Positions 26,096 through 37,429 of a stretch of 64,000 bases of DNA are shown here, one piece after another. Within the stretch, counting starts at the first letter, position 1. Every line of letters begins with the position of its first letter. The notes beneath the pieces were generated by a model, which had not been told where the DNA came from, did no database searches, and saw nothing but the letters and a program-made list of their open reading frames with translations. The stretch comes from Hofstenia miamia (taxonomy: Eukaryota > Xenacoelomorpha > Acoela): the NCBI GenBank assembly GCA_004352715.1, contig SCFE01000038.1, forward strand, positions 1,159,014 to 1,223,013, given 5' to 3'. The translations under genes were made by a program, and so were the position numbers.

Positions 26096-26869
26096 TCAAG
26101 TATTTACAAGAGAAAAATCCATAAATATGAGAACCTTCAATGCCCATTCTAAGACAATAAAAACTATAATCAAACTGTTGTCAAACCACTTTACAATGAC
26201 AATATCTTTTTTGCAACTACCAGAAGTAACGTAATATCCACAACTACGTCGTCTCTCATCCTTGAGAGTTTTTATATCCTTCGTATTTCTCTTTCCCGAG
26301 CGGTGATTGCTGCAGATCACTCCTACTACAAGAAAGTCCCTCTTAGTGAGTTCATCTGAACCACTGCAGAAGTGTTGCCAAATTAAACAGCACAATGAAT
26401 GCGTAATTTGAACCCATGTAAAAGAGTCTTTTAAATAAGTAGTTGCTAATGATTTTTTTTTCAGTTATCTTGTTCTCTGAGTGTTATATTTCTGAAGGAA
26501 ATTCCGCTTCATCATTGGAAACTTCCCATGAATTCGAGATGGCAGAGTCTAAGCATTTTTAAGGTCTTCATGAGATCCACTTTCATCTGCCCAAATTGTA
26601 ATAACGTATTCTGCACTCAAATTCTGTCCTTTTACGTTGCAAATTAATTCAAGCTGTTCTGAAAATTGAAAATAGTCAATAAGAAGTTTCCGCGAAATCG
26701 CAATTACTTTCTTTGTATAACACAATGAACTCAATGTATGCAAAATTAATAAAGGTATGTATAATTTGATGTATTGTACAGTTGTACACCTCAATTTCTT
26801 TCCACACTCATGATAGCAGCAAATGAAAAGGAATGATGCAAACAGAATCTTTGTGACATTTAGGATCAC
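26096..26869 (-). pseudogene. piggyBac-type transposase relic
   Basis: Minus-strand frames hold a stretch like the region after the catalytic core of piggyBac-like transposases: DELTKRDFLVVGVICSNH aligns with the family pattern of Leu/Lys then GTIRxNR, followed by LKDERRRSCGYY (family RGS-x-DY) and DIVIVKWFDNS (family W-x-DN). The frame upstream (26869-26549) has AEYVITIWADESG, resembling the xxWxLxDxxSGY motif. Stops and frame changes break it. No terminal repeats found. Confidence 0.55.
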
Positions 26870-27297
26870 TCAACAAAAACTTGTTTCTTGTGAAGCGTTA
26901 TTGTGATTTTCTCAATAGCTTAAATTCAACTAATTTTACCATTTTCTCAATTTTGTACAAAGCCGATTTTTACAAAGTTGCCATAATACTAAATTATTCC
27001 AATATGTAGACCAAATAAATTTGAAGAAAACGAAAAAATAGCTTCATTTTACAAACAAACATTCAAGGATGAATATTAATTCAATAAAAATCTAATTTCT
27101 TTCATGTTTACAATTGGACACATTGTCCCTTAGAAGTCTATAGCAATATAATAGCCACACAATGTATTGCAAGAGGTGTTACGTGATGGTGTGATGTCAA
27201 TAAATCTGTAGTAACATATATTTAACTAAATCCTGCTATCTCTTTGAAATTTGTGTGATGAGCATGATAACATATATAGGTTCAAATTCCAATATAT

Positions 27298-29663
27298 ACA
27301 GGGTGTCCATTAAATACTTGCCAAAATTAAAAGCTAATAATTCATAGGAAAATGGTTTTATGAGTATGGTAACGTTCTTATCTTGCTTATTATGTGTGGG
27401 GATTTGGATTTTTGCTTATATTACATGCTTCATTTTTAGTTTGATTTACGGAGAAAACTTGGGAAATGGACATCTAATTTACCCTAATTTCAATTTCTAT
27501 CTGATTTTGTTTATTCACTATTCAATCAAATATGCATCCAATTGGTTATCCAATTATTCAATCAAATGTAATGTTGTGGATACGAAAAAGTATCATTAAC
27601 TTTCGCTAAATTACACACATTTTATTTTGTGTAGGCAAAACAATAAACAGAGTAATCATTACAGTAGCAAACTTCCAGTTTGTTAGAATTTTTTGATCCA
27701 GTACTCCACTGATTTAAAAGGTGGTTTGTGGCGGTCATTTTTTATCCGCTTTTCAGTGCAGAAAGCTCGTATGNNNNNNNNNNNNNNNNNNNNNNNNNNN
27801 NNNNNNNNNNNNNNNNNNNNNNNNNNNNNNNNNNNNNNNNNNNNNNNNNNNNNNNNNNNNNNNNNNNNNNNNNNNNNNNNNNNNNNNNNNNNNNNNNNNN
27901 NNNNNNNNNNNNNNNNNNNNNNNNNNNNNNNNNNNNNNNNNNNNNNNNNNNNNNNNNNNNNNNNNNNNNNNNNNNNNNNNNNNNNNNNNNNNNNNNNNNN
28001 NNNNNNNNNNNNNNNNNNNNNNNNNNNNNNNNNNNNNNNNNNNNNNNNNNNNNNNNNNNNNNNNNNNNNNNNNNNNNNNNNNNNNNNNNNNNNNNNNNNN
28101 NNNNNNNNNNNNNNNNNNNNNNNNNNNNNNNNNNNNNNNNNNNNNNNNNNNNNNNNNNNNNNNNNNNNNNNNNNNNNNNNNNNNNNNNNNNNNNNNNNNN
28201 NNNNNNNNNNNNNNNNNNNNNNNNNNNNNNNNNNNNNNNNNNNNNNNNNNNNNNNNNNNNNNNNNNNNNNNNNNNNNNNNNNNNNNNNNNNNNNNNNNNN
28301 NNNNNNNNNNNNNNNNNNNNNNNNNNNNNNNNNNNNNNNNNNNNNNNNNNNNNNNNNNNNNNNNNNNNNNNNNNNNNNNNNNNNNNNNNNNNNNNNNNNN
28401 NNNAATATTGATTTGTATTAATTGTTGAGGAGAAGGACACGTTTCCAAAATATAATTTTTGGTGTTACTAGAATTTCTTTTGCAAACATTTAAAGCCCAT
28501 TTATATTGCAGCTGAAGTTTATTTATCAATGATGTGCTCAAATTTGAAAATAGTACACTCCCGTAATTTAGGTGGCTCATAACAAATGCGTGGAATAGCT
28601 GAATTATTGCATGAGGAGGTAATAGGTCAGCAACCTGAGAAATAGTTCTTATGCCAGCAGCAATTTTTTTCTGTGTAGATTTAATGTGCTCGGAAAAAGA
28701 AAGTTTTGAGTCAATTATTATTCCTAAATATTTGAAAGTATCACTTGTAGAAATAATTGCATTTTTTATAGTCAAATTTTTATTTGTATGCAAGTTATTG
28801 TTGAAAAAGGGGTTCATTATACAAAATTGCGTTTTCTCGGCATTAATGCGTAATTTGTGCATAGCGAAATAATGGCTTAGTGACTGGCAGTTGGATTCCA
28901 CTTTTTTTATTGCAACATCTAATGACTTGTTGGCGGAAAATATACAGGTATCGTCTGCATATTGTATAAGATTGCAATTAGTATAAAAGTTCATATCATT
29001 GACATAGATATTAAACAGAAGAGGTCCAAGAATGGTTCCTTGCGGAACACCTTTTTCAATATACAGCCAGTCTGAAAGGACTGAGTTGATTTTAACTCGT
29101 TGTTTCCTATTACTTAAGAAACTCGCAATTAAACTAGTACTATCGAGGGAGAATCCCATACGTTTTAGTTTTTTTATTAGTATGTCATGGTCGATTGAAT
29201 CAAATGCCTTAGAGAGATCTAAGCATGCAATAGCAACATATTGGTGATCATCCAATGAATTTCGCCAGTTCTCTGTTGCCTGGATAAGTGCATCATTCGT
29301 TGAAAAACTTCTTCTAAATCCAAATTGGGTTGCAGAGAGCCGATTATGTTTTTTAATATCCTCGAACATTTGATTGAATATTAGTCTTTCAAAAACTTTA
29401 CTTATTGGGGTCGTGATTGAAATAGGCCTATAATTTAGTGGGCATGTTTCATTTTTTTTGTAAAGCGGTAAATTAAATGCAAACTGATTCTGAACGATTT
29501 TTAAATAATTAATTTGAAAATCGAAATAAAAGGTGAAGCATTTGAACAAAAAATCGAATCCCCACAAATTATCGACAACACCATAGCGTAATTACATCCA
29601 TGGAATAATGTAGATACAATTTATCAGCCTTTTATTTTGGCAAATATGTAATGGACACCCTGT
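27298..29663. mobile_element. Mariner-like terminal-inverted-repeat element carrying a LINE fragment
   Basis: Left end ACAGGGTGTCCATTAAATAC and right end, inverted, ACAGGGTGTCCATTACATAT, both continuing into TTGCCAAAAT, and both flanked by TA. ACAGGGTGTCC ends with TA targets are typical of Tc1/mariner-type elements. The interior is mostly a LINE reverse transcriptase relic plus a 630-N gap. No transposase is recognisable in what remains, so the DNA element may be nonautonomous or gutted. Confidence 0.6.
28404..29450 (-). pseudogene. LINE (non-LTR retrotransposon) reverse transcriptase fragment
   Basis: A long frame, open from about 29567 to the N gap, with classic LINE RT motifs: NYRPIS, LDLSKAFDSID, GVPQGTILGP and the catalytic YADD, in that order, then a thumb-like region with FKYLGIIID. 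The type resembles the jockey/CR1 group. Only RT is present: no endonuclease upstream, and the 3' part is lost in the gap at 27774-28403. The residues ahead of the RT do not look like a LINE linker, so the copy is 5'-truncated. It lies wholly within the mariner-like ends. Confidence 0.88.
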
Positions 29664-29989
29664 ATATATATAAAATTGTGCTTTTTGTCATTATTATTGT
29701 GTGATGATTTCTAATGTAGATAATCGCAGCGTGGTGAAATTTTGGGTGCCTATGAAAAGTAACAATAAAAGAAATGGCTCTACAACTAACGCAGGCATAT
29801 GGAGAAGCGGCTTCGGCATGCATTACTCGGACAAAGTGGGTACAGGAACTTAAGATGGGTCAAGCTAGTGCTGAATATAAACCAGGTCTGAAAGGAGCAT
29901 TGAAATCAGAGATGATAAAATCAACGTCCTGAAGATTGCCAAGTTGACTTGCTCTTATTATGCCAATCTATTGAAGACCAAGACAAAAA

Positions 29990-30190
29990 TGCTGGAAAAA
30001 TACTGACTACAACTTTTTCTGTTACCCGACAATGCTCCTAATCACTCTTTCAATATTTATCAAGGTGCTTTAGACACTTCTGAGTTCACCAAATTTACTT
30101 TTCTTTTACACAGCTCCAAACATCTTAAAAGATACAGTAAGATGACGTTGACTCAATTGCCATATATATTTATTACTCAATTATTTCTTA
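29990..30190 (+). pseudogene. Possible DDE transposase scrap
   Basis: One frame reads LFLLPDNAPNHSF, which resembles the second catalytic Asp motif (xxDNAPxH) of pogo/Tc1-type transposases. Nothing else around it confirms the call. Confidence 0.25.
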
Positions 30191-30540
30191 TTTGAAAATT
30201 TCATAACTTCCTAATTTCGAAATTCCGGGTTGCCGTTCGAGCTGTTACATTCATTTTTGAATTTAAAATCCTAAGTCTGAATTATATTTAAATATTGTTT
30301 TTTTTTAACATTTTAATCTAATGGAATAAGATAAGCTCTTGTCGAAACGCAGGTGTTAATGATTTTATCTGACTTTAATTCTGGTACTTCTGAAAAAATC
30401 ATTTTATAAAGTCTGATAAAATGTCTTTCCAAGTTCTTAATCTCAAACATTTAATGAAAAACCATTATTAATGACACAGAATATAACTTTTAACTTTCAA
30501 TTATGATCTATTTGCATCTCCAAAATACATAGAATAATCT

Positions 30541-30647
30541 AAAAAAGAAACGCATCATTTATTTAACATGTTTCGGCATGACGCTGCCATTTTCAAAAAG
30601 TTTCCCACTATAAAATTTACAAAATATTCATCAAATTACATATTTTT
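30541..30647. repeat. Left inverted arm of the Penelope-like element
   Basis: Inverse of 31390-31495 with few differences. Read on the minus strand it contains a hairpin, TGGCA-gcgtca-TGCC, followed by GAAAC, a layout like helix II plus GAAA of hammerhead ribozymes known in Penelope-like repeats. The expected CTGATGA is here TTGAAAA. Confidence 0.8.
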
Positions 30648-30657
30648 TATATATTTT

Positions 30658-31379
30658 TTTATAATATTTTCGGTAAACCAACTGATACAAATTTAGTAAT
30701 TAACTACAATTCAAACGTACCCTTTGCATACAAAAAATCCATGATCAAAGGTCTGATACATCGACATTTCATGATTGATCACAATTACGAAGAAATTCAT
30801 AAATCAATCATTAAGATCAAAGATATATTAAAGCGTAATGAATATCCAGCATATATAGTCGATAGAATTATAAAAGAAAAACTAGAAGACTTACTACAAA
30901 GTCAAGAAACTAAAAACAAACAAAGTGATTTTTTATACAATTACATCTTTAATATTGAATCAATTAAATTACAGAAATATCTGAAAAGAATATATCTTAA
31001 AAGAATCACTCCATCATTTTTAAAGATAGGCTTTATACTAAAGACCAATAAACTAAGACATATAATAGGACTAAAAACAGAAACCAAGATCGAAAACATT
31101 TCCAAAGTAATATATGAAATAACTTGCATCTGTGGTGCACAATACATTGGAAAAACGTCAAAGAATTTACAATTAAGAATTAAAGAACACAAAATTCATT
31201 CGACCATCTCTGATCATTTAAAGAACTGTAATATGAAATTTACATATAAAATTTTATCCAAGGCAATTGATAATTTTCAACTAAACATCATTGAATCAAT
31301 TTATATAGAATTAAAGGAACCAAGCTTAAACAAAAAAGATGAATATAAATACAAACTAAATTTACCGAAAATATTATAA
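30658..31379 (+). CDS. Penelope-like RT C-terminus plus GIY-YIG endonuclease (5'-truncated)
   Basis: The open frame runs in directly from the left arm (about GKPTDTNLVINYNSNVPF), the usual RT-thumb segment of Penelope-like proteins, so the ATG at 30741 is internal rather than a real start. Numbering from that Met over 212 residues: EN signature IYEITCICGAQYIGKT at 124-139, Arg146, EH at 149-150, SDHLKNC at 157-163 and the acidic NIIESIYIELKEPSLN at 182-197. The EN domain seems complete and free of stops. The RT catalytic region is absent, so it cannot copy itself. Confidence 0.85.
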
Positions 31380-31389
31380 AAAAGTATAG

Positions 31390-31495
31390 AAAAATATGTA
31401 ATTTGATGAATATTTTGTAAATTTTATAGTGGGAAACTTTTTGAAAATGGCAGGGTCATGCCGAAACATGTAAATAAATGATGCGTTTCTTTTTT
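31390..31495. repeat. Right inverted arm of the Penelope-like element
   Basis: Plus strand carries the same hairpin and GAAAC at about 31445-31468 as the left arm on the minus strand. Confidence 0.8.
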
Positions 31496-31665
31496 AAATT
31501 CATATATAAACTCAAGAACATAGAATAATCGTTTTTGGTACAATTACAATAAATAGAACTGATATACCCACCCGCCTCCCCCTTCTCAAAGAAACATAGT
31601 AGATAAAGTATGCTAATCATATAACCACAGTAAATAATTTGGATCATATATTTACAAACATGCTG

Positions 31666-31667
<2 letters not shown>

Positions 31668-31705
<38 letters not shown>
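31668..31705. repeat. (TA)n run, left flank of the LTR element
   Basis: Continues on the far side of the element at 41964-41994, showing the insertion split one microsatellite. Confidence 0.9.
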
Positions 31706-31708
<3 letters not shown>

Positions 31709-32382
31709 AGCATCGACTGGTTTAGTGTCATAGTAGTAATAGAACACAAATATCATCTATAGTAAAAGGCACAAAAAACAACTGTAAGCACGCACCGACT
31801 GTAATAAAGTCCACAAAAACCGCTAAGCTGTGTGCATGAGTAATTTAGCATAATAGTCAGCTCGAGGATAATTGAATTAAGCATTGAGCATGTGAGACAG
31901 AAACTACACATTAACCTGCGAGTAGCGTTTGTCACTAGAACTTTGTGCCAAAGCTGAAGCGAAACGTCACAGCAATTGAATTTGAGGTTTAAAGATAAGC
32001 AATGCCAACTAGAATCATCAAATTTATGGAAGAACTGGACGAAAGATCGCAAGGCCGCTGCTCTTATACGCCCTCAGACCTACACCCGGTTCTTCCCCAA
32101 AACGAAACAAATTTAGCTAGTCATAGCTATTTTGCGAGAGAAAACAAATAAGCAACCAATTGTTATGAAACCAAAAGTTTTATTGCGAATGCATGCAAAA
32201 AATTCCCTAGTATTAACAATTGAAAATAATTATAAACATTAGCAGGTCTAGGTGGCAGAAGCTACATGGTGGGAATTTACAAATTTAAAAATTCAAATCA
32301 AAATGGCGTCACTACACAGTTTTCAGGAATTTTCGCCCACATAGTCATGGTTGAAGTTTAAAAGAAGGGAACGCCGCGCCCA
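31706..32382 (-). repeat. 3' LTR of the minus-strand element
   Basis: 677 bp. Plus-strand start TGTAGCATCGACTGG matches the right LTR; the inner end decays to ..CCCA. It carries a 131 bp segment (31753-31883) missing from the other LTR. On the minus strand an AATAAA lies at 32179-32184, at the same place in both LTRs. Confidence 0.88.
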
Positions 32383-32453
32383 AAGCATCACTATGTTGTA
32401 GAAAATTCCGCGTTCACTAACTAAAATAAAGTTTATAGTTTATGAATAAGAGT

Positions 32454-35400
32454 TTATAGGTTTTCTGTTGAGTAAAGAAGGTTGTACGTGCGATCCAGTA
32501 GTTCTAAGATGCGTGTGTCCTTCCAATTCGTGAGAGAGAGAGACAGATCTTCATCATGAGTAAGTTTAGCAAACATTTCAATCTCTGTTGTAGGTACCTT
32601 TTTATATTTGATATATTTGAGACTGGTAATGTTTTTAGTGATTTTGATGGATTGTCTTAAGTTATTGATTCTTCTCTGAAACGTTTCATAGAATTTGTGA
32701 TAGGGTTTCTGGCCTTTTAAGGCTATCATCCGTGTCATTTTTGCATTGGTATCGAATGTGTGAGCTTCACTGGTGTCCAGCTTGGAATCTGGGAAGAAAA
32801 ACTAGAACACAGTAGATAACGAGTTATGGTACGTAGTATTTTTGTAGAGGAAATTAATGTTGTCCATTATAAGTCATTCCCTCATCTTATCTGGATTGTT
32901 TACACTTGCCCTAATCATCATTACTATTTCAATGTGTTTGGTGATGTCATAGTATTTATACTGCTCTTGCCAGATGTTCAACCAGATGAGGTCATTTGCT
33001 CCAGTGAAAGCAGTAATATTTTTTACTTTCTTGTTTTCTATTCTTGATTTAAGATCATGTATTTGCAAATGTATGGGTTCACCTTTTTTATATATTGTTT
33101 TCAGTGTATGTTTACTATCAATGCATAAATGGTTTTCTTGGTTTTTTCTTTTAAAGTTCATACTGCTGCTTTAAATTGGGGTTTTTCTTTGAAGTGGTAG
33201 ATGTCTTTGTAATTATTGAAGTATAGCCTTTGGCTTGGGATGCCTTGGCTTACTGGTTTTGTATGTTTGTCTTTAGTGTAAAGCATGATGACCAGTAGAT
33301 CTAGAATGGGAGGTGGAATACAGAAGGCATTCTTGTGGTGATCTCTTTCTCTAGTTCTATCTAGTTTCTGTGAGTGGTAGTGATTTCCGCTGTTCTGATG
33401 CTGATTGGGTAATTGATTAGTTTTCTGTCAAGGTCTTCAATGATGGTAAGACTGCACATTCTTTTTAGAGCATTTTTGGATTTTCTGTTAATGTCAAATC
33501 TGGCAAATGCACACTCAATATCCATAGCTATTTGTTGTAGCAGTGTCATTATGTTTTGGTGTAGGACTCTGTAAAAAAGTGAGTCTTTATTAGTTTGATG
33601 TTGAAATTTTTGTTTGTTGGAAGGAGATAGGTGTGATCCTGATCTGGTGCTTGTTGTTCAGTATATGTTTCTCAATTAACATGTCTTGATCTTCTCCTCT
33701 TGTCCGGACATATGTTGTGATGGTTTCTGTTTTGGTTATTTTTTTGTTAATGACTTTATCTATATGTTCCTGTAGTTGTGGTGAAAATTGGAATGTGGCT
33801 TTGTTGAGGAGCTCTTCTTCTTCTTTGATTTGTATGGGAGTTTTAGAAGTTAAGTTGATGTGTTTCTAAGGGAGGTATCTGCCAGATGAATCAGTTGTTT
33901 CTGAATTTATTGTAATAAAACTGAACAAGTACTCTGGGTATTTGGTAGAGAGGTAGCTGTACAGTGACATGTTTTTCTTGTTAATGCTGTGATCTCAACT
34001 TGCTTTGAAGTAGTTTTGTGTTGAGTGTGGTAGTCTCTCTTGTAGCATTTCTGTAGTAAGGGGTGAGTTGCAGTCTGTGTAAGTTTTGTAGTAAATTTCT
34101 GATGTCGCACCCCACATGTATTTTCTTGTATGAGTGTGAAAGATATTGATGTCTTTCTCATGAATTCCTAGCTTATTTTGTATTATGATAGGTGAAAGTC
34201 TTCCAAATGGGTTTTCATAATTAATTACTTTGGTGAGATATTTTTCAAAGTGATTGATGTTGGTTTAGGTTTGAGTGGGGAGGTTGTGATGAGTGTTTTG
34301 AGTAGCAGCCAATTTTTTTAGCTTTCTTGGGAATGATGTGATGGCAATTTTGAAGAAGCAGGATTTTGTAATTTGTACACAAGCTCTTTGTGTTATAGGA
34401 ATTTGGATTGAGATTTTGTGCATTAAGAAGATGCTTAGTAGCCATAATGCTGGGGTGGCTGGTATATCAGGTATTTGAGTTTCCTCAAAAACATCTTTTC
34501 AAAAAGATGTTTTGTCCTTGAATCTTGACTCTATGATGACTCAGTTAAGTAATCTTTCTGTGGAAATTTCATAGGTTTTGTGTGGAAATTCAATTTTGAT
34601 TTGTGGCCATTGTTCATTGTTATATTTGGTGGCTTTAAGTTCACTCCATCATTTGTGAATTTTGTTTAGTGCATGTTGCAATTGACTTAATTAGAATTTG
34701 CATTGGATATCTGTGATAATTGAATGAATGCAGTGGGGATCAAGTATTTCCAAAGTTTGAGCTTGAAGTAGAATGTTGATAGCTATCCTTTCTTTGGTGA
34801 TTATATGTTGTAGTGATAAATTTCTATTAACTAGTATGTTTATGAATACTAAGTTAGTGATGCTATTTTTAGATGTGACTGCTGTTCTTTGCAACATTGA
34901 TTGGCAAATGATGTGAAATCCTTTGAAGTATTCTTCAAGATCAATTACTGAATTCAGTATGTTTTCACTATCTTCTTCTATATATATGATTGTAATTTTA
35001 ACATTAATGGTTTGGGCAGTGACCAAGATCTGATTCATACATTGTACAATTTTTGTATCATCTTTTTCTACATGTTTTAGGAAGTAGATAATCATGAGGT
35101 TTTTCCAATCAATATTGATTGAGGTGATTTTTTGACAGGCTTTTTTATTTTTTATGAACTTGTAGATGCTTTTAAGTGTGATATTGTGCTTGAAAATAAT
35201 GTGCATTGTGCTTCTCAGGTATTTTCAACTAAGTTCTTCCTGCATCCATTCTTCTTGAAGATGAGTGTGTTAATTTTTGGCTGTTTTTTGTGCCTATTTT
35301 TGTTGGTAAAGCACCATGGTGGATCATGTTTTCAAATATACTAAGGAGATCCTCTGTTATGATCTTGGTTTCTTCAGAAAAGTTGTTACTACTAATGTGT

Positions 35401-35460
35401 TGCACTTGATGCATTGAGATGAAGTAAGGGTGCAGTACTTCTCCTTCATATGTGGACATT
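32454..35460 (-). pseudogene. Unnamed third coding region of the LTR element
   Basis: Between pol and the 3' LTR about 3 kb keep long minus-strand open runs in changing frames (35459-35229, 35206-34691 with 171 codons, 34161-33907, 33549-33361, 33161-32874, 32738-32454). This is the position of env in errantiviruses. However, I see no clear signal peptide, furin site or membrane anchor, and the run is longer than a usual env. The base composition (T/G-rich on plus, A/C-rich on minus) is that of the rest of the element, so it belongs to it. Confidence 0.45.
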
Positions 35461-35540
35461 GGCAGATTGTTTTCTGCTGCATTCAGACATTGTAGAACTG
35501 ACCTGGGACAGATTTCCTAGGATTTGACATTTAATGGGAT

Positions 35541-35830
35541 TCATGAGATTGGAAGTGGAGAGTGTTTTCTCTTTTTGCCTGCCCTTTTTGACATAGTAGG
35601 GCCTGTTGAAGTGGAAGGAAGGTCAACACTAGCTCCTGAATCCATACCTGGTGCACTTACACTGGTAAAGACATTGTGGAGCATCTCAAAGTCTGAGACT
35701 GATGCACTTATACTAACTAAGACTTGAGATGTTCCCACATGCAAGTCTTTTTCATCAGACAAGGTATCTGGTTTATTGGATTTGTTTTGTTGAGGACAAG
35801 TTGTCTGTTGAATGCATTTCATCATCTAAA
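35541..35830 (-). pseudogene. Ser/Thr-rich segment after integrase, with basic cluster
   Basis: A 94-codon open frame rich in Ser, Thr and Asp, ending in SKRAGKKRKHSPL, a nuclear-localisation-like basic cluster. Probably the C-terminal end of pol or the start of the third coding region. Function unknown. Confidence 0.35.
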
Positions 35831-36089
35831 GGCAAGGAAACTATGTTAATATGCTATTTTGTAATCAATGTTTTGCTTAGCAGAATGACTTGGTTGTGTA
35901 CACATTGGCAATTTTAATTGTTTAGGTTGCTTGAGGTTTTTAGTGAGAGGTTGTTCTTCTATTATATCTAGCTGGTATCATTGTTTGATGTTATCATTTT
36001 TTATCAGAGTGAAGTTTGTCATTTTATTGATTCTAGCATCTTCAATGTATTTTGCAGTTTGCTTTAGATTTCCAAAATTAGTAATTTTT

Positions 36090-37060
36090 CCATTGCTTAG
36101 CAGATAGCTGTTGTGAGGGAGAACTGTTTCCCCTGCAAAAGGGCCAAACCAATTAGTGGTGAGTTTTCAAACTTGCTTTTTGGTGGTGATCACTCTGGTA
36201 TGGAATTGGTAGACTTGATTGCCTACTTTGTGTGGTTTGCCATACATAAATTTGTTGTAGTAGTGTTGTTGGCATATAGTACTTTTATTGGTATTAGCAC
36301 AGATGATCTTGTGAGTTCAGTTAAGTTTTTTGATAAGATTTCTGCAGTATTCTTGGTCAATTGGATTGTTGTAATCTTTAAATAGCATGCCAACAGGTGT
36401 TGGTGCATCATGGCCATAGACAGCTTTGTATGGTGTCATCTGGGTTGTGGCATGGGTCAAGGTGTTGTAAAAGTACTCAATTATTGGGAGTACTTCCCGC
36501 CAATATTTTCCACCTATGTTGGTGGTTGTAGCCCACATTAGTTTGATTAAAGTTTGGTTTAAGCATTAAACTCCTCCATTAGCTTGTGGATGGTGGGTTG
36601 TTGTGTGGTTGTGTACTACTTTTAGGTGTTTTACTAGGAATTGGAATAGTTTACTTTCAAACTGTACACCTTGATCAGTAATGAGGTTCTCCATTGTACC
36701 AAACATGCATATCCAGTTGTTGGTTACTGCTTCAGCTAGAGTTTGTGCTTTGATGTTTTTTATCAGTATCGTTTTACTATATTTCATGAAATTGTCTTCT
36801 AATAATAGTACATATGAATAACCTTCTTTGTCTTTAGAGAGCTGTTCAATGTCCATATTTATGATTTGGTTCATTCTCTCCAATGTGATTTTCTCCAGTT
36901 CAATGCATTGTTCTGGGAACCTTGATTTGTTTTGGAGAATGCACATGGGATATTTGTTGATCACATCTTCTAGTGTTTTTTGCAAATATATTGTTACAAA
37001 TTGTTCATGGATTGTGATTTCAGTTTGGTATGCTCCAGTGTGTCCACATTTAGTAATTTT
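36090..37060 (-). pseudogene. Integrase remnant with catalytic Glu changed to stop
   Basis: The 36985-36566 frame has the integrase core: MDIEQLS with the first Asp (residue 45), LITDQGVQF with the second (104), then HHPQANGGV and a TAA at residue 140. The spacing D-x35-stop is exactly that of D,D-35-E, so the stop replaces the catalytic Glu. The core continues in another frame (36538-36317: PIIEYFYNTLTHATT, TPYKAVYG), then a C-terminal part with a WFGPF motif (about 36300-36000). Confidence 0.8.
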
Positions 37061-37429
37061 TTACTAATTCTCTTTTGTAGTATTCCAGAAGGGCAATGTG
37101 TTTGTTGGTTTTGGATGTTGCATACAGGACACCACTTTCAGTAAGTAGCCATTTGTGTTTATTGAAATATTTTTTTGCAGGTTGTTATCAGTTTCTTTTT
37201 GTTTTTCAATTTTATTGATGATTTCATGCAGAATGATATCATTATGCTGTGCTTCTGCTATTTCCTCTCTTCACATATTGATATTACCTACATAGGTTTG
37301 CCATTTTTGTCCATATTGATGTCTGTAAATTGTTTGTACTGGTTTCTGGGAATGAAGTTGAAATTGACCTTTTTACACTCTGGTTTTTTCAACTCTCTTT
37401 GGTATTGTAGGAGAGCTGTCCATAGATCT

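Larger units (their letters stand above)
30540..31517 (+). mobile_element. Truncated Penelope-like element with inverted ends and 13 bp target duplication
   Basis: Flanked by the direct repeat ACATAGAATAATC (30527-30539 and 31518-31530). Its left arm (30541-30647) and right arm (31390-31495) are near-perfect inverted repeats of about 106 bp. Between them is the C-terminal part of a Penelope-like polyprotein. Terminal repeats in inverted order are known for Penelope-like elements. The right arm is followed by 22 bp (31496-31517) not present on the left. The tight target duplication shows it is a single complete insertion event although the coding region is 5'-truncated. Confidence 0.85.

Noticed and set aside
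27693-28440. Several long frames across 27774-28403 and across the 1000-N gaps
   Set aside because: Length comes from unknown bases; only the minus frame with RT motifs is real on its visible side.
28651-29247. Plus-strand frames of 71-73 codons opposite the LINE RT
   Set aside because: They are shadows of the minus-strand RT frame.
30321-30362. ctcttgtcgaaacgc considered as a second hammerhead-like motif upstream of the Penelope element
   Set aside because: No CTGATGA-like strand and no pairing stems; it also lies outside the target duplication.
34691-36985. Plus-strand open stretches across the LTR element, for example 36113-36385 and 37175-37456
   Set aside because: They are antisense shadows; RT, integrase and LTR polarity all put the coding strand on minus.
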